From: Pararhodobacter zhoushanensis
GTDB taxonomy: Bacteria; Pseudomonadota; Alphaproteobacteria; Rhodobacterales; Rhodobacteraceae
Assembly: GCF_025949695.1 (NCBI RefSeq)
Contig: NZ_JAPDFL010000001.1
Span: forward strand, 1,987,501-2,051,500
Direction of reading: 5' to 3'
DNA: 64,000 nucleotides
In this document: one piece after another, positions 63,510 to 64,000 of the stretch
How the letters are laid out: every line of letters starts with the position of its first letter
Position numbering within the stretch: the first letter of the stretch is position 1
Translations under genes and position numbers: made by a program
The notes under the pieces: generated by a model
Told to the model about the DNA's origin: nothing
The model's database searches: none
The model's input: the letters and a program-made list of their open reading frames with translations, nothing else

Positions 63510-64000
63510 TCAAAAATGGGGGCGGATAAACCGCCGCAGCTTTGTCATGATTTTGGCCGGAAGCACCTCTGGCGTGCTTGCCTCACTCAGACCATCCCAC
63601 TGTTCAATCAGTTCCTGCACCGCAAGCCGTATCTCGGCAGGCACATCCGCAGCAGCGTCGCCATAGCCGGCAACATAGGTAATCTGCACGGCGTCGTCGC
63701 GGTCAGCAGTGCTGGGCCACGACGATTCTGGATCGAGCCTCAGAAATGCCCCTGAGAAATCCTTGTGCAGACGGTAGGTGCTGCTGGCGAGCGTCTGCTC
63801 AACGCTACTGTCGTCGACGTAAGTGATCGACGCGATCGAGGCAACCGGCGCCAAAGCAAGCGGCAAGCGTTCCCCGGTGGGGAAAGCGGACCATGTGTCC
63901 TGCCACGTCTGGGTGATCAGGGCGCGACGCAGGATGCCGTCGATCCCGTCGAGATGCGACATCGCGGACGCGAGCAACAAATTGGTGTCTTCGAGATCGT
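63510..64000 (-). CDS. Phage head-tail connector (gp6-like), 5' end beyond window
   Basis: At least 163 codons. The reading frame continues to the window edge (DLEDTNLLLASAMSHLDGID), so the internal TTG at 63980 is not the start. A helical bundle start then a conserved ending (VPAEIRLAVQELIEQWDG) matches HK97 gp6/GTA gp6-type connectors. The next gene beyond the edge should encode the capsid protein. Confidence 0.85.
   Translation of the reverse strand, partial: DLEDTNLLLASAMSHLDGIDGILRRALITQTWQDTWSAFPTGERLPLALAPVASIASITYVDDSSVEQTLASSTYRLHKDFSGAFLRLDPESSWPSTADRDDAVQITYVAGYGDAAADVPAEIRLAVQELIEQWDGLSEASTPEVLPAKIMTKLRRFIRPHF

Larger units (their letters stand above)
47674..64000 (-). mobile_element. 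Siphovirus-type prophage, one end in window, other end beyond right edge
   Basis: From 48296 to the window edge, minus-strand genes run closely packed in the canonical siphovirus order (connector, closure, HK97-gp10, DUF3168, tail tube, chaperones, tape measure, tail tip, fibre, lysis). The left boundary lies somewhere in 47674-48021, between the last host gene and the first phage-like ORF. No integrase, portal, terminase or capsid gene is in the window and no att duplication can be checked. It is not the Rhodobacter gene transfer agent: it has a J-like tip and its own lysis genes, and lacks the GTA gp12-gp15 set. Confidence 0.85.

Noticed and set aside
48296..64000. Rhodobacter-type gene transfer agent cluster
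   Set aside because: The neck and tail genes are similar in order, but there is a J-like tip, a fibre with esterase, a GH19 lysin and spanins, and no GTA-type gp12-gp15 genes.

Overview
The window is GC-rich (roughly 64 percent by eye) chromosomal DNA of an alphaproteobacterium, almost certainly family Rhodobacteraceae (Rhodobacter/Roseobacter group). The evidence is the gene content: a bcsN-bcsA-bcsB-bcsZ cellulose operon, DUF6356, DUF6455 and DUF2927 proteins, a DUF1127 gene followed by CCUCCUCCC-loop RNAs, and an mraZ leader with its own terminator. Genus and species cannot be named from sequence alone. About 48 kb is host chromosome; from about 47.7 kb to the right edge it is a siphovirus-type prophage, cut off by the window edge.

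Layout. 1-117: start of an M24/creatinase-type peptidase. 385-6413 (minus): one operon with a 26-residue membrane microprotein, an XpaC-like protein, TelA, a DUF2927 lipoprotein, an SPFH protein, a zinc-ribbon membrane protein and D-aminoacyl-tRNA deacylase. 6461-8171: rluB and tadA, divergent. 8453-16460: cellulose export operon (bcsN, bcsA with PilZ domain, bcsB, GH8 cellulase bcsZ, TPR protein). 16471-23119: a conserved hypothetical, alaS, DUF1330, an Lrp regulator, DUF6356, a class II amidotransferase and a fatty acid desaturase. 23178-25581: uvrD. 25669-26274 (minus): a DUF1127 gene and, downstream, eight hairpins with CCTCCTCCC loops grouped as four RNAs, matching the ccaF1-CcsR1-4 'cuckoo RNA' arrangement of Rhodobacter sphaeroides. 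26581-27669: mrp/apbC. 27670-28658: a long noncoding leader with nested inverted repeats, MraZ boxes in a promoter and an UpsM-like terminated RNA. 28659-36284: dcw cluster mraZ-rsmH-ftsL-ftsI-murE-murF-mraY, which stops at mraY. 36378-40355 (minus): DUF6455 gene with a perfect FNR-type box, der, a BamB-like lipoprotein and a YfgM-like protein. 40751-45617: an RND efflux pair. 45963-47294 (minus): trigger factor.

The prophage (minus strand, read right to left) has the usual siphovirus order: head-tail connector, head closure, HK97-gp10-like, DUF3168, major tail protein, tail chaperones G and GT joined by a -1 slippery site, tape measure, distal tail proteins, tip protein J, an esterase-bearing tail fibre, LamG-like proteins, a GH19 endolysin and an overlapping Rz/Rz1 spanin pair.

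Nine probable single-base indels interrupt otherwise intact genes, including der, uvrD, bcsA and bcsB. Each one-base correction restores family sequence and gives a whole number of codons. Because der is normally essential, the simplest reading is residual sequencing error rather than gene decay; broken genes are therefore listed with their full reconstructed spans.
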